Assembly (NCBI RefSeq): GCF_000382225.1
Contig: NZ_KB907803.1
Span: 124,001 to 188,000, forward strand
Direction of reading: 5' to 3'
DNA from: Hymenobacter aerophilus DSM 13606
GTDB taxonomy: Bacteria; Bacteroidota; Bacteroidia; Cytophagales; Hymenobacteraceae
DNA length: 64,000 nt
Shown here: positions 49,713 to 58,999 of the stretch, in pieces
Numbering within the stretch: position 1 is the stretch's first letter
Layout of the letters: every line of letters begins with the position of its first letter
Program-made: the position numbers and the translations under genes
Notes under the pieces: generated by a model
Databases searched by the model: none
What the model was told of the DNA's origin: nothing
The model's input: only the letters and a program-made list of their open reading frames with translations

Positions 49713-50303
49713 TCACTCCCCCACCAGGCGGAAGGTGAGGTTGAGGCGGGGGCCGACGGGGCGGACGGTTTTGGGCAGTGCGTGCAGCCAGTTCTGCTGG
49801 GTTTCGCCGCGCATCACCAGCAGGCTGCCGGCCGGCAGGGGCAGGCTCAGGGCCTGCGCGGGCACGCCGGGGCGGGGCTTGAGGCGGAAAGTGCGGGTGG
49901 CGCCCAGCGTGAGCGAGGCAATGACGGGCGCCGGGCCCAGCTCGGGCTCGTCGTCGGCGTGGTAGCCCATGCTGTCCTGGCCCGAGCGGTAGAGGTTGAG
50001 CAGCACGCTGTTGAAGCGGGCGCCGGTAGCGGCTTCGAGCTGCGCCCGCAAATGCTGCAGCGCCGGCAGCCAGGGCAGCGGCTCCAGGTGCAGGCCCGAG
50101 TAGCGGTAAGTCGCGTTGGGGTCGCCGTACCAGGCCGTCAGGCGGGGCTGCATCACTTCGCGGCCGAACAGCTTTATTGGCTCCTGCCGCCAGGCCACGG
50201 TGGCCGTCAGCTCGGCGAGCAAAGCCGCCGCTTCGGCCGGAGCCAGGAAGTGGACGTCGAGCAGCACTTCGGCGTCGGGCAGGGACAGGGGGCGCAGGGG
50301 CAT
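49713..50303 (-). CDS. alkB: AlkB-type 2-oxoglutarate/Fe(II) dioxygenase
   Basis: 196 residues. Iron ligands G-Y-H-A-D-D-E (His115, Asp117) and N-W-L-H-A-L-P-K (His174), 2-oxoglutarate-binding R-L-N-L-T-F-R (Arg186, Arg192), plus N-x-Y-R-S-G-Q-D-S-M. Expected to remove alkyl lesions from DNA or RNA bases by oxidative demethylation. Length is typical for the ALKBH2/3-like bacterial group. It follows the 242-aa membrane protein gene at 22 nt. Confidence 0.88.
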   Translation of the reverse strand: MPLRPLSLPDAEVLLDVHFLAPAEAAALLAELTATVAWRQEPIKLFGREVMQPRLTAWYGDPNATYRYSGLHLEPLPWLPALQHLRAQLEAATGARFNSVLLNLYRSGQDSMGYHADDEPELGPAPVIASLTLGATRTFRLKPRPGVPAQALSLPLPAGSLLVMRGETQQNWLHALPKTVRPVGPRLNLTFRLVGE

Positions 50304-50325
50304 AAGCGGAGGAGTTGCGGGCCCG

Positions 50326-51054
50326 CTACTGCTGCTTGAACATGCCTTCCAGCTCCTTCATCTGCTGCTGCACCTCGGGCGGCTGCTGCTTTTGCAGGTA
50401 GGGCATGGCGTACTGCAGCGCCAGTGAGAGCAGGAAGCACACGATAATGGGCGGCAGCATACTGCGGCTGCGGAAGGGCTCGGTGCCCACGTAGCGGGGC
50501 CAGAACCAGCGCACGTACACCAGAATGGCCGGTACATTAAACAGGAAGTAAGCCAGAATCGGCGACACGCCCTGCGACACCACCAGCACCGCCAGGTTGG
50601 TCATCAGCACCAGGTACACCAGCACGAAGACCACCAGCATCACCAGCGCCCGGAACCGTCGCAGCCGCACCAGGTTCATCCCCAGCAGCACCCCGCCCCC
50701 CAGCATTGTGGACATGGGCAGGATGGAAAACAGCGCAATGGTGCCGGGCGAGTATAGCGCCGGGCCGGTGGGAGCCGCCAACACCGGTGGCGCCTCGCCG
50801 CGGGCCACGCGGCGGGCCTGGGCCTGCTCGGCGGCTTCGGCGCGCACCTCGGCCTCGCGGCGCTCGGTTTGCTGCTGGCCCACGCGCAGCTCGGCGGCCA
50901 GCGCCTCGGCGTTGGGCTCGGGCAAGCCGCGCCGCTCCAGCTCCGTGAGGGCGGCCAGTACGGCTTCCTCGCGGTACTGGTAGCGCTGCTCCACGTACTC
51001 GCGCAGCTCGGCCACCGTTTTGCGGCTCATTTTCGCCGGGAAATCCTCTGCCAT
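50326..51054 (-). CDS. Polytopic membrane protein with coiled-coil N-terminus, 242 aa
   Basis: N-terminal soluble helical part (1-90, rich in Glu/Arg/Ala), then four or five membrane segments (about 105-127, 132-155, 160-180, 200-218) and a Gln-rich tail. No family recognised. In the same direction as alkB and probably co-transcribed; nothing links them functionally. Confidence 0.6.
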   Translation of the reverse strand: MAEDFPAKMSRKTVAELREYVEQRYQYREEAVLAALTELERRGLPEPNAEALAAELRVGQQQTERREAEVRAEAAEQAQARRVARGEAPPVLAAPTGPALYSPGTIALFSILPMSTMLGGGVLLGMNLVRLRRFRALVMLVVFVLVYLVLMTNLAVLVVSQGVSPILAYFLFNVPAILVYVRWFWPRYVGTEPFRSRSMLPPIIVCFLLSLALQYAMPYLQKQQPPEVQQQMKELEGMFKQQ

Positions 51055-51059
51055 TGTAT

Positions 51060-51178
51060 AGTGCTTAGTGCTTAGGGAATAGTGCCTTGCTGTTGGCGCC
51101 CGGTGTTTTGTTGGCAGTGCTCAGTGTCGCCTTTGTGCCTGCTGTTGAACAGCTTATCAGCTAAGCACTAACAACTCA
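51060..51178. repeat. GTGCTTAG-type inverted repeat
   Basis: Left arm about 51060-51078 (AGTGCTTAGTGCTTAGGG) and right arm about 51156-51172 (TTATCAGCTAAGCACTAA). It lies between kynU and the membrane-protein gene. A single-arm relative (CAGCTAAAAGCTAACGGC, TAAGCAC) sits at about 1083-1112. Confidence 0.5.
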
Positions 51179-52456
51179 TTTGGCCCACTCGGCCAGCACC
51201 TCGCCCACCCGGTACACATCTTCGAAGGTATTGTAGAGTGGGGTGGGGGCCAGGCGGATGACGTTGGGCTCGCGCCAGTCGCCGATAACGCCCACGGCCA
51301 TCAGGTGCTCGAACAGCTCGCGGCCGCCCTGGTGCACCAGTACTGAGAGCTGGCAGCCGCGCTGGGCGGGGTCCTGGGGCGTGATGATTTCGAGCCGCTC
51401 TTTGGGCAGATTCAGCCGCCGGATAAAGAACTCCAGGTAGCCCGTCAGCAGCTCGCTTTTGCGGCGCAGTGCGGGCATGCCGCCGGCTTCGTCGTGGATT
51501 TTGAGCGCGGCCTCGTGCACCGCCAACGACAGAATGGTGCCGTTGGAAAGCTGCCAGCCGGCCGCGCCGCGCATGGGCTTAAAGCCCTTTTTCATCTGGA
51601 AGCGCTCCTGCTCGTCGTGGCCCCACCAGCCGGCCAGCCGCAGCAGCTCGGGCTGCTCGGCAAACCGCTCGTGCACATAGGCGCCGGCCACCCCGCCGGG
51701 CCCCGAGTTGAGGTATTTGTAAGAGCACCAGCAGGCGAAATCCACATCCCAGTCGTGCAGCTGCAGCTCCACGTTGCCGGCCGCGTGGGCCAGATCGAAG
51801 CCCACCATGGCCCCGGCGGCGTGGCCGGCGCGGGTAATTGCCTCCATATCGAACACCTGGCCGGTGTAGTAGTTGATGCCGCCCATGATGATGGTGCAGA
51901 GCGAATCGCCCAGCTCCTCAATTTTGGCCACAATGTCCTCGGTGCGCAGCGTGTGCTCGCCGGGGCGCGGCTCCAGCTCCACAATGGCGTCGTCGGGCGC
52001 GAAGCCGCGCAGCTTCACCTGGGTTTCCAGCGCGTATTGGTCGGACGGAAACGCGCCGCCCTCCATCAGCACCTTGTAGCGCGTGGCGGTGGGCTGGTAG
52101 AAGCTGATGAGTAGCAAGTGCAGGTTGGTACTCAGGTTGTTCATCACTACCACCTCGTGGGGCTTGGCGCCCACCACGCGGCCCGACGGCTCCTGCAGCC
52201 GCTCGTGGAACGGCATCCAGGGCGAATCGCCCTTGAAGTGGCCTTCCACGGCCAGGTTCTGCCAGTTTTCGAACTGCACTTCGGCGGCGGCGCGGGCCGT
52301 GCGCGGTTGCAGGCCCAGCGAGTTGCCGCAGAAATACAGGCACTCGCCCTGCCCGTCGGGCGCGGGCGGAATCAGGAATTGCTGGCGGAAGTCGCGCAAC
52401 GGGTCCTGGGCGTCGAGCTGGCGGGCGAAATCGAGGGTGGGTTCAAACGTCATCAA
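51176..52456 (-). CDS. kynU: Kynureninase
   Basis: 426 residues (two adjacent ATGs at 52456/52453). PLP fold type I: Y-F-C-G-N-S-L-G-L-Q-P (45-55), D-L-A-H-A-A-G-N-V (PLP Asp), and the Lys in S-Y-K-Y-L-N-S-G-P-G-G. Cleaves 3-hydroxykynurenine or kynurenine to (3-hydroxy)anthranilate and alanine. 83 nt after the 3-hydroxyanthranilate dioxygenase gene in the same direction, so the two are likely an operon. Confidence 0.95.
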   Translation of the reverse strand: MMTFEPTLDFARQLDAQDPLRDFRQQFLIPPAPDGQGECLYFCGNSLGLQPRTARAAAEVQFENWQNLAVEGHFKGDSPWMPFHERLQEPSGRVVGAKPHEVVVMNNLSTNLHLLLISFYQPTATRYKVLMEGGAFPSDQYALETQVKLRGFAPDDAIVELEPRPGEHTLRTEDIVAKIEELGDSLCTIIMGGINYYTGQVFDMEAITRAGHAAGAMVGFDLAHAAGNVELQLHDWDVDFACWCSYKYLNSGPGGVAGAYVHERFAEQPELLRLAGWWGHDEQERFQMKKGFKPMRGAAGWQLSNGTILSLAVHEAALKIHDEAGGMPALRRKSELLTGYLEFFIRRLNLPKERLEIITPQDPAQRGCQLSVLVHQGGRELFEHLMAVGVIGDWREPNVIRLAPTPLYNTFEDVYRVGEVLAEWAK

Positions 52457-52539
52457 GGCAAAGATACCACCCTTCCGCCCGCCCGCCTAGTCGCCCGCCC
52501 GCAGGATTTTGGCCACTTACCGGGGTTGAGGCCTTTGCC

Positions 52540-53061
52540 TTACAGCACCGGCGCCTCCATATAGGTGCCGCACACGGCGCAGGTGCGCTTCTCGTCGGAG
52601 GCCCAGAAGCGGTCCATAATGGGCGGCAGCTGGGCCACGATGTCCGTTATTTCGGCGTACTCCTCGTACAGCTGGTGGCCGCAATTTTCGCAGTACCACT
52701 GGAAGCCATCCAGCTCGCCGGCCGTGCGGTAGCGCTCCAGCACCAGGCCTACCGAGCCGGCCGGCCGCCGGGGCGAGTGGGGCACGCCGCCGGGCAGCAG
52801 AAACATGCTGCCGGCCTTTATTTCGATGTCCACCGGCTGGCCGTCTTCAATAATCTTCACCACGATGTCGCCTTCGAGCTGCAGAAACAGCTCCTCGCCT
52901 TCGTCCACGTGGTAGTCTTTGCGGGCGTTGGGGCCGCCCACCACCATCACAATGAAATCCTTGTTGTCCTTGAACACCTGCTGGTTGCCCACGGGCGGGC
53001 GCAGCAGGTGGCGGTGGTCATCAATCCACTGCTGAAAATTAAAGGGCCGGGCGACGGGCAT
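52540..53061 (-). CDS. nbaC: 3-Hydroxyanthranilate 3,4-dioxygenase
   Basis: 173 residues, cupin fold. Catalytic iron ligands His51, Glu57 and His95 (D-Y-H-V-D-E-G-E-E; G-V-P-H-S-P-R-R), substrate Arg47 and Arg99 and Glu109, and the second metal site Cys124/Cys127 and Cys161/Cys164 (C-E-N-C, C-A-V-C) typical of the bacterial enzyme. Opens the ring of 3-hydroxyanthranilate to form the quinolinate precursor. With kmo and kynU it makes the later part of the kynurenine route to NAD or to degradation. Confidence 0.95.
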   Translation of the reverse strand: MPVARPFNFQQWIDDHRHLLRPPVGNQQVFKDNKDFIVMVVGGPNARKDYHVDEGEELFLQLEGDIVVKIIEDGQPVDIEIKAGSMFLLPGGVPHSPRRPAGSVGLVLERYRTAGELDGFQWYCENCGHQLYEEYAEITDIVAQLPPIMDRFWASDEKRTCAVCGTYMEAPVL

Positions 53062-53210
53062 ACGGTGAAATAGTGAGATGGTGAAGTGTGAGTTGGTATG
53101 CAGGAGGACTGCCAGCGTAAATAACGGGATTCCGGCTGGCTGGGCTGCCCGGAACTCGTGCTTCGATTACTAAGCGAGATAAAAACGACCGTGCTTTTAG
53201 CTGCCCCCGC

Positions 53211-53218
53211 TATCTTTG
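53211..53218 (+). promoter_or_regulatory. Promoter -7 box of the GT2 gene
   Basis: TATCTTTG, perfect match to TAnnTTTG, 28 nt before the TTG start at 53246. Confidence 0.55.
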
Positions 53219-53245
53219 GCTGATTAGCCACCTGCCCGCCCTGCT

Positions 53246-53971
53246 TTGGTCCAGTTCCGTACGCTTTCTATCGTTATTCCGGTTTATAACGAGGCCCGCA
53301 CCATTCACCAGATTCTGGATTTGCTCCGGGGCCTGCAGCTGGTCAACGACATTGCCAAAGAAGTAATTCTGGTTGATGATTGCTCCTCGGACCAGTCGAT
53401 AGCCACGATTGAAGCCTACGCGGCCAGCTACCCCGAAATGGGGTTGCGGCTGCTGCGTCATGATGTAAACAAAGGCAAAGGTGCGGCGCTGCACACCGGC
53501 ATCCGTGAGGCTACCGGCGACTACGTTATCATTCAGGATGCCGACCTGGAATACGACCCCGAGGAATACAACCTGCTCATCAAGCCCGTGCTCAAGGGCT
53601 TTGCCGATGTGGTGTACGGCTCGCGTTTCATGGGCGGCAACCCGCATCGCATCCTGTTCTTCTGGCACAGCATCGGCAACGCCGTGCTCACGTTCCTCTC
53701 TAACGCCTGCACCGACCTGAACCTGACGGACATGGAAACGTGCTACAAGCTGTTCCGGCGCGAAATCGTGCAGGGCCTGAAGCTGGAGGAGCAGCGCTTC
53801 GGCTTCGAGCCCGAAGTGACAGCCAAAATTGCCCGCGTGCCCAACATCCGCATCTACGAGGTGGGCATCAGCTACTATGGCCGCACCTACGCCGAGGGCA
53901 AGAAAATCGGGTGGCGCGACGGGTTCCGGGCCATCTACTGCATTCTTAAGTACGGTTTGCTGGGCGCCTAG
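53246..53971 (+). CDS. Family 2 glycosyltransferase (DPM1-like), 241 aa
   Basis: Starts at TTG ([17 protein letters not shown]); no upstream ATG in frame gives a better fit. GT-A fold with V-D-D-C-S-S-D (51-57), D-A-D-L-E-Y (DXD-type, near 98), and the C-terminal [11 protein letters not shown] and [10 protein letters not shown]. No C-terminal membrane helices, unlike the GT2 at 61511. Likely transfers a sugar to polyprenyl phosphate. First gene of the glycan locus. Confidence 0.88.
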   Translation: MVQFRTLSIVIPVYNEARTIHQILDLLRGLQLVNDIAKEVILVDDCSSDQSIATIEAYAASYPEMGLRLLRHDVNKGKGAALHTGIREATGDYVIIQDADLEYDPEEYNLLIKPVLKGFADVVYGSRFMGGNPHRILFFWHSIGNAVLTFLSNACTDLNLTDMETCYKLFRREIVQGLKLEEQRFGFEPEVTAKIARVPNIRIYEVGISYYGRTYAEGKKIGWRDGFRAIYCILKYGLLGA

Positions 53972-54053
53972 CGACTAGTCAGCCTACTTGTAAAAACCAT
54001 ATTTATAATCCGCCGCCACAGGCCAGGTGGATTATGTTGTTGCTTGCCATAAT

Positions 54054-55889
54054 ATGCTACTGTCTAAACGCTATACCACGCGCATTCCCCTGTATCTGGC
54101 TATTGCCACCATGCTCGTGTTGCTCGTGCTTGCCTGGCACTTTTATGTGGAGCGAGTCGCTTATTACGACCTGGCTTACCATCTGTTTATTTATCTTGAA
54201 TCCAAGAGCTTATTTATTCAGAATCGGCGCTTTGTAGCAATTGTCACGCAACTACCCACGCTGCTGGCTATAAAGGGGGGGCTGCCGCTGGACGCGGTTA
54301 TGCGGCTGTATTCAGTGGTATTTGTTTTGTATTATTTTGGCATACTATTAATCTGTGCTTATTGGCTGCGGAATGAGCAAGTGGCCTTGGTGGTGGCCTT
54401 GGCCTTCGTGCTGCTATCGGCACGGGCATTCTATTGGGCGCAATCAGAGATGCCCCAGGGCCTGGTAATCCTGCTGCTGTTCTACGCCGGTATCTCCCGA
54501 CAAGCCCCTTTACAGCGCCGGTTTAGCACCCTGGCGCTGGCCGCGCTGGTGCCCGTATTCATCTTCGCCCACCCGCTGCTGCTGTTGGCTTTCCTCTTTT
54601 TGTGGGCTTACGACTGGCTGCTGAACCGGCGCTTCGGCGATTGGGCTTACTATGGCATGTTGTTCTGGGGGCTGGCCATGTACGCGTTGCGCAGTAAGCT
54701 GATTCCGCCGGGTTCGTACGAAGAAAACCAGATGACCTTCGTGCCCAACCTGATCCGGTATTTCCCTACCTACCTGTCCCTACCCACTTTTGAGCGGTTC
54801 TGGCAGCTATGTCTACGTGACTACTTTACCCTGCCCTTGTTTTTGGGGGTGCTCACCGTATTTTATCTCAGGCAGCGCAACTGGTTGTCTACTTTGCGTT
54901 TAGCTTTGGTGTGGGTGTCGGCCGCCGGGTACATATTCATTGTCTGCGTGTCGTATCCCGAATACGTAGAGCCCACTTACCTCGACAACCTTTGCCTGCC
55001 GATAGCCCTGTTTGTGGCGGTGCCACTGGCGCTGGAAGTGTTACCGGCGCTGGAGCGAGCCTGGCCCCGCCGGGGAGGTATGGTGGTAGCCGGGCTCCTG
55101 GCCGTGCTGCTAGTGGGTCGGGTTGGTATATTGTGGTACCGTCACATTCCGTATACGGCCTATCAGCAATGGGTTAAGCAGTTGCTAACCTATACCCGCC
55201 AGTTTCCGGAGCGCAAGTTCCTCATGTACCCCGACAACATCGACCCTTACAAGCTACGGGCGGGCTGGCCGTGGTGGGCCATGGCCAGCGAAACCACGCT
55301 AATCAGTGCCCGCCACAGTCCCGATTCGGCGCAGACTGTTCATGTGGGCTGGAACATCGATGAGCTAGCCCAGGTGGGCTCCAAGCCCGGCGTACTGTTC
55401 GGCCCTTTCCAGACCCTGGCAACCACCGATATGCCAGCGGCCTACGTCCGTTTCCCCGCCACTACGGTATACCGCGTCCTTAACACGGCGCCGCCGCTCG
55501 ACACAGCGGCGCTGCGCCCTTACATCGAGGCGCGCCAGCAGGTCCGGCTTCAATTGCTCGATTCGTTGCCCGCAACCTGGCGTACGGGCCGGCAGTACAG
55601 CGTGCGGGTGCGCATCAGCGTGCCCCTCGCGGCCCGGCCGCTGCATTCGAGCACGCGCCTGCCCCACCCCACGCAACTCCGGACGGCCTTCCTTAAACTG
55701 CACGATTGGCCTACCGACGTTGCCCCGGTAAGTACGCCGCTGGAGGTAGATGTATGGGAACCCTGGAACCAAACGCTCATGGTGGCCACTCCCCAGATTC
55801 CGGGCCGCTATACGTTCGAAGTCCGGTTGGTAAGCCGAGATTACCGCGACTGGCCCGTACAACTGCGAATGCCAATTGAAGTCCGGTAG
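54054..55889 (+). CDS. Large polytopic membrane protein of glycan locus, 611 aa
   Basis: ATG at 54054 (M-L-L-S-K-R-Y-T-T-R); a GTG 9 codons upstream is less likely. About ten membrane helices in residues 12-370, then a soluble C-terminal domain of about 240 residues with beta-rich character at the end (F-E-V-R-L-V-S-R-D-Y-R-D-W-P-V). The layout resembles GT-C membrane glycosyltransferases, but an acidic loop-1 DE motif is not obvious. Unknown family. Runs in the same direction as the upstream GT2. Confidence 0.65.
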   Translation: MLLSKRYTTRIPLYLAIATMLVLLVLAWHFYVERVAYYDLAYHLFIYLESKSLFIQNRRFVAIVTQLPTLLAIKGGLPLDAVMRLYSVVFVLYYFGILLICAYWLRNEQVALVVALAFVLLSARAFYWAQSEMPQGLVILLLFYAGISRQAPLQRRFSTLALAALVPVFIFAHPLLLLAFLFLWAYDWLLNRRFGDWAYYGMLFWGLAMYALRSKLIPPGSYEENQMTFVPNLIRYFPTYLSLPTFERFWQLCLRDYFTLPLFLGVLTVFYLRQRNWLSTLRLALVWVSAAGYIFIVCVSYPEYVEPTYLDNLCLPIALFVAVPLALEVLPALERAWPRRGGMVVAGLLAVLLVGRVGILWYRHIPYTAYQQWVKQLLTYTRQFPERKFLMYPDNIDPYKLRAGWPWWAMASETTLISARHSPDSAQTVHVGWNIDELAQVGSKPGVLFGPFQTLATTDMPAAYVRFPATTVYRVLNTAPPLDTAALRPYIEARQQVRLQLLDSLPATWRTGRQYSVRVRISVPLAARPLHSSTRLPHPTQLRTAFLKLHDWPTDVAPVSTPLEVDVWEPWNQTLMVATPQIPGRYTFEVRLVSRDYRDWPVQLRMPIEVR

Positions 55890-55903
55890 CGGGCGCTGGG
55901 CGC

Positions 55904-56458
55904 TTACTTGGCCAGCCGGATGGTTACATCGTCCATAAAAGCCGAACCCGAGCCCTCACTCCGCCACAGATAGACCACCAGGCGGTTATCGGGCCGGGCG
56001 GCCTCGGGCAGAGTGATGGTATGCTCTATGTAGCGCCACTTACCATACTCGCGCACCTTGTCCGGCACGTCCACGGCTTCCCAAAGCAGGCCGTCGGTAT
56101 TCGCGGTCGGCTGCTTGATTTCAACTACAAACTTGGGCGCCGACTGGCTGCTGGTAAGCAATACCCAGGCCCCCACGGTTAGCCGGCCGGGCCAGTCGGG
56201 AGCCAGCCTGCTAAGAGCATTGCTGTACCCCAGGCTGTACTCGTTGTTGGGCCCTACCATGGTGCTGAATTTCCCCGAGTGAGCCTGTTCGCGAGAAAGG
56301 GCAGCGGGCGTGGGGGTTGCCGGCAGCCAGCCATCCAGATTCTCAAAATCGGTGGAGGCCAGCACCTCGGAAGCCGGCGGTACGGGCGGATTGGAGGAGC
56401 AAGCCGTGAATAATCCTACGGACAGGAACAGCTGGCTGAGCAAGGAATATTTCAGCAT
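55904..56458 (-). CDS. Lipoprotein with carbohydrate-binding-like fold, 184 aa
   Basis: Lipobox F-T-A-C (Cys20). Body reads like a jelly-roll: S-T-D-F-E-N-L-D-G-W, Q-A-H-S-G-K-F-S-T-M-V-G-P-N-N-E-Y-S-L-G-Y, V-G-A-W-V-L, V-Y-L-W-R, F-M-D-D-V-T-I-R. This is the pattern of CBM-like galactose-binding domains. It has a paralogue at 58211-58738 (shared A-H-S-G-x-x-S, N-x-E-x-S-x-G-Y, Y-G-K-W, D-D-I/V). Could bind glycans at the cell surface. Confidence 0.65.
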   Translation of the reverse strand: MLKYSLLSQLFLSVGLFTACSSNPPVPPASEVLASTDFENLDGWLPATPTPAALSREQAHSGKFSTMVGPNNEYSLGYSNALSRLAPDWPGRLTVGAWVLLTSSQSAPKFVVEIKQPTANTDGLLWEAVDVPDKVREYGKWRYIEHTITLPEAARPDNRLVVYLWRSEGSGSAFMDDVTIRLAK

Positions 56459-56577
56459 ACAAATGAGTTAGTTAGCAAGCAAAATGGAGGGATTGAACAG
56501 GTAGCCGCTACCAGGGTCCGGGAAAGCCTGGGCAATGGCCCACCAATCTCTCAGCGCACTACCCGACGAACTAGGAT

Positions 56578-58044
56578 TCAGCGTTTCTGATAGAAGACGG
56601 GCTTGGAAGTCACACCCCAGTACTGGAGCATTTTACCTTGTAGTTCGGCTTGGTGATAATCGTAGAAAGGCTCCCAGCCCAGTACCGGACAGCTAGGCGA
56701 CACGTACACTACCGGCTCGGTCGACTCGGCCAGCTGTTCCAGCGCCCACCGCTCGCAGGCATTGTTGCGAATCATGGGTCCCGGCCAATCTGCCTGCACA
56801 AATAAAAAGCTAAACCAGGCAATGCCCACCGCGTAGCCCACGCGCAGCCCTAAGCGCAACTCCCGCAACAGGAAGCCGGTAGATAATCCGTACGCGAACA
56901 GCAGCCCCAGCAGAATGGGCAGAATGGAGTCGCCGCGCACCAGAAAGGGCCGGTAGGGGCGGTAGCCGCCCAGGGGCAGCAGCAGCAGAAACAGCCCGCC
57001 AAACAGCGCTACCCACCCCAACGCGTGCAACACTTTGGTCCGGGTTCTGGAGGCCGGTGTTACAAACAGGACCAGCGAACAGTTGAGCAGCAACAACCAC
57101 AGCAGCCATGGCAGGCCTTGCTGCAAGTCGAGCTCCTTCTCGATACCCTGCGGCAGGAGTTTGTACAACTCTTTCAGCGTGTGGGTATGCGTATTTTCGG
57201 AATTAAACTGCCCAATGTACAGAGAGTAAAGCACCAGCAGCCCCAAAATTACCAGCAGGCTCAGAGCCTGCCCCGACAGCCACTCGGGGCCGGTGAGCAT
57301 AGCCCATTGAAAAGTACGGGACGCTTGCAGCCACCGGCGGCTCACGTGCCAGGCCCAGTGCAGGCCGATACAGAACAGAATCACCGCGACCGCCGCCAGA
57401 CAGATGGGACTGTTAAACGCTACGACGGGCATTAGTAGCAGCAACAAGGCCACCTGCCAGGCGGGCAGGCGCATAGGCCGCTGCTGGCAGGCGGCCCGGT
57501 AGAAAGGCCAGAAAAGCAGCAGCACCCACACCAAAGGAAAAGCGTAGAAAAAAGTGTACGTAATGGCCCAGTTGGTAATGCCCATCTGCTCCGAAAAGCC
57601 AGCGGTTTGAAACAACGGAAACAGGAGTGCCATCGCCAGCCACCAGGTCGGGCTGTTTCGCTCCTTATCACCAACTCCCAGCTTTATGTAGGCCACCAGC
57701 GCCCCCAGTAGCAACAGCTGGGTGAGAGTGGTGAATAGCGCACTAGCAGCGTACAGACTACTGATGGACGAAACGCCTACGGCCTGCAACAGCCGCGGCA
57801 TCTGTTTCCAGTACAACGTTAAGCTGGCGTGGGCAAAAAACCGGTTGGTACCCGCGTAAGACGCCTGCTGAAACAGGGCTGAGAAGCCAAATGGGTCGTG
57901 CATCACCTGGCTGTACCACGGAGCTGGAAAAATGGTGGGTACCAGGTCGCCATCAAGCGGAAAATGGTAGTTCTGCCAATAAGTTGCGAGGGAATCTACC
58001 AGTACTAGCAGCACTACCAATCCCGCCCAATAGCGCTTATTCAT
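56578..58044 (-). CDS. Polytopic membrane protein of glycan locus, 488 aa
   Basis: Eleven or so hydrophobic helices across the whole length, with cytosolic/periplasmic loops rich in Arg/Trp; the last 60 residues are soluble (E-P-V-V-Y-V-S-P-S-C-P-V-L-G). A topology like GT-C or polymerase/flippase proteins, but no motif identified. It sits between the two paralogous lipoprotein genes and runs with them. Confidence 0.6.
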   Translation of the reverse strand: MNKRYWAGLVVLLVLVDSLATYWQNYHFPLDGDLVPTIFPAPWYSQVMHDPFGFSALFQQASYAGTNRFFAHASLTLYWKQMPRLLQAVGVSSISSLYAASALFTTLTQLLLLGALVAYIKLGVGDKERNSPTWWLAMALLFPLFQTAGFSEQMGITNWAITYTFFYAFPLVWVLLLFWPFYRAACQQRPMRLPAWQVALLLLLMPVVAFNSPICLAAVAVILFCIGLHWAWHVSRRWLQASRTFQWAMLTGPEWLSGQALSLLVILGLLVLYSLYIGQFNSENTHTHTLKELYKLLPQGIEKELDLQQGLPWLLWLLLLNCSLVLFVTPASRTRTKVLHALGWVALFGGLFLLLLPLGGYRPYRPFLVRGDSILPILLGLLFAYGLSTGFLLRELRLGLRVGYAVGIAWFSFLFVQADWPGPMIRNNACERWALEQLAESTEPVVYVSPSCPVLGWEPFYDYHQAELQGKMLQYWGVTSKPVFYQKR

Positions 58045-58210
58045 TAGCGGAAAACGGTGTTCTTAAACAGTGAGCCGCAGGTTTCGTGTGGTTGTCTGAA
58101 GCTTGGTAACCAGATAATTGACACACTTAAACAAAAGCTGCTACACCAGGCACAGTTAAGCAGCAGGCATCGTCATGCGGCAACTGCCAGCAATGGTGTC
58201 TTGCCGGACC

Positions 58211-58738
58211 TTAATCCGTTAGGGCAGTTAGCTCAATATCGTCCACATAAGCGGGGGTGGTAGCCTCGGCCCGCGATACGTACATGAAGATCTGCGAAGA
58301 ATAGGTGGCCTCTTTGGGAAACTCAATTTCCTCCTCCAGCTTCACCCATTTGCCGTAACCGCCAACCTCTGTCAGCCGGAACTGCTTGCGGAACTGCTCC
58401 TGTCCCTCAACGGCATCTTTGAGCACAAATTCCAACTTGCCGCCCGATTGCGCATCGGTGGCGTACACCCAGGCACTCAGCTTTACCCCGCGCGGCCTAG
58501 TGCTGAGTACATTGCCCAGCATGGCCGTGTAGCCTGGGCTGAATTCGTGGTTTTGGTCAACGCCCAAGCTGTATTCTCCCGAATGAGCTTTTGCTTTGCT
58601 GAATGTATTAGGTCCGGCTACCCATCCTACCAGGCTATCAATATCGGAACGCATCAATACTTTGGCGTCAGTAGCAGCATCCTGCTTTTGGCACGCGACG
58701 AGTCCGGTTAGCGTCAGCAAGAGGAAAGTACGTTTCAT
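58211..58738 (-). CDS. Lipoprotein paralogue with jelly-roll outline, 175 aa
   Basis: Start M-K-R-T-F-L-L-L-T-L-T-G-L-V-A-C (58738), lipobox Cys16; a longer frame upstream lacks a signal. Shares with the 184-aa lipoprotein: A-H-S-G-E-Y-S-L, N-H-E-F-S-P-G-Y-T, S-A-W-V-Y, Y-G-K-W-V-K, Y-V-D-D-I-E-L. Same strand as the membrane protein gene between them. Surface lipoprotein of unknown ligand. Confidence 0.65.
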   Translation of the reverse strand: MKRTFLLLTLTGLVACQKQDAATDAKVLMRSDIDSLVGWVAGPNTFSKAKAHSGEYSLGVDQNHEFSPGYTAMLGNVLSTRPRGVKLSAWVYATDAQSGGKLEFVLKDAVEGQEQFRKQFRLTEVGGYGKWVKLEEEIEFPKEATYSSQIFMYVSRAEATTPAYVDDIELTALTD

Positions 58739-58999
58739 AAAATGGCTTACAAAGAGGAGAGGGCTGGTTCGACGTGAAGCCATCTGCCGGTAAAAATAGC
58801 AGATGCCCCACCATTTTTGCGAAGAATGGAGCTGATTTTCAATTTCACCTGTGGCAAGCAGGTAGCAACGCCCTTGGTTGCTAAGTGGTAGCCCGGTTTT
58901 CACCCGGTCGTAACCACTTATATTCGTCCGATTTTATAGCCATCCACTTTCCTGATACCAGTCTGCCCGCACCACTTTTCTGCTGGCTGTTTGTCATTT

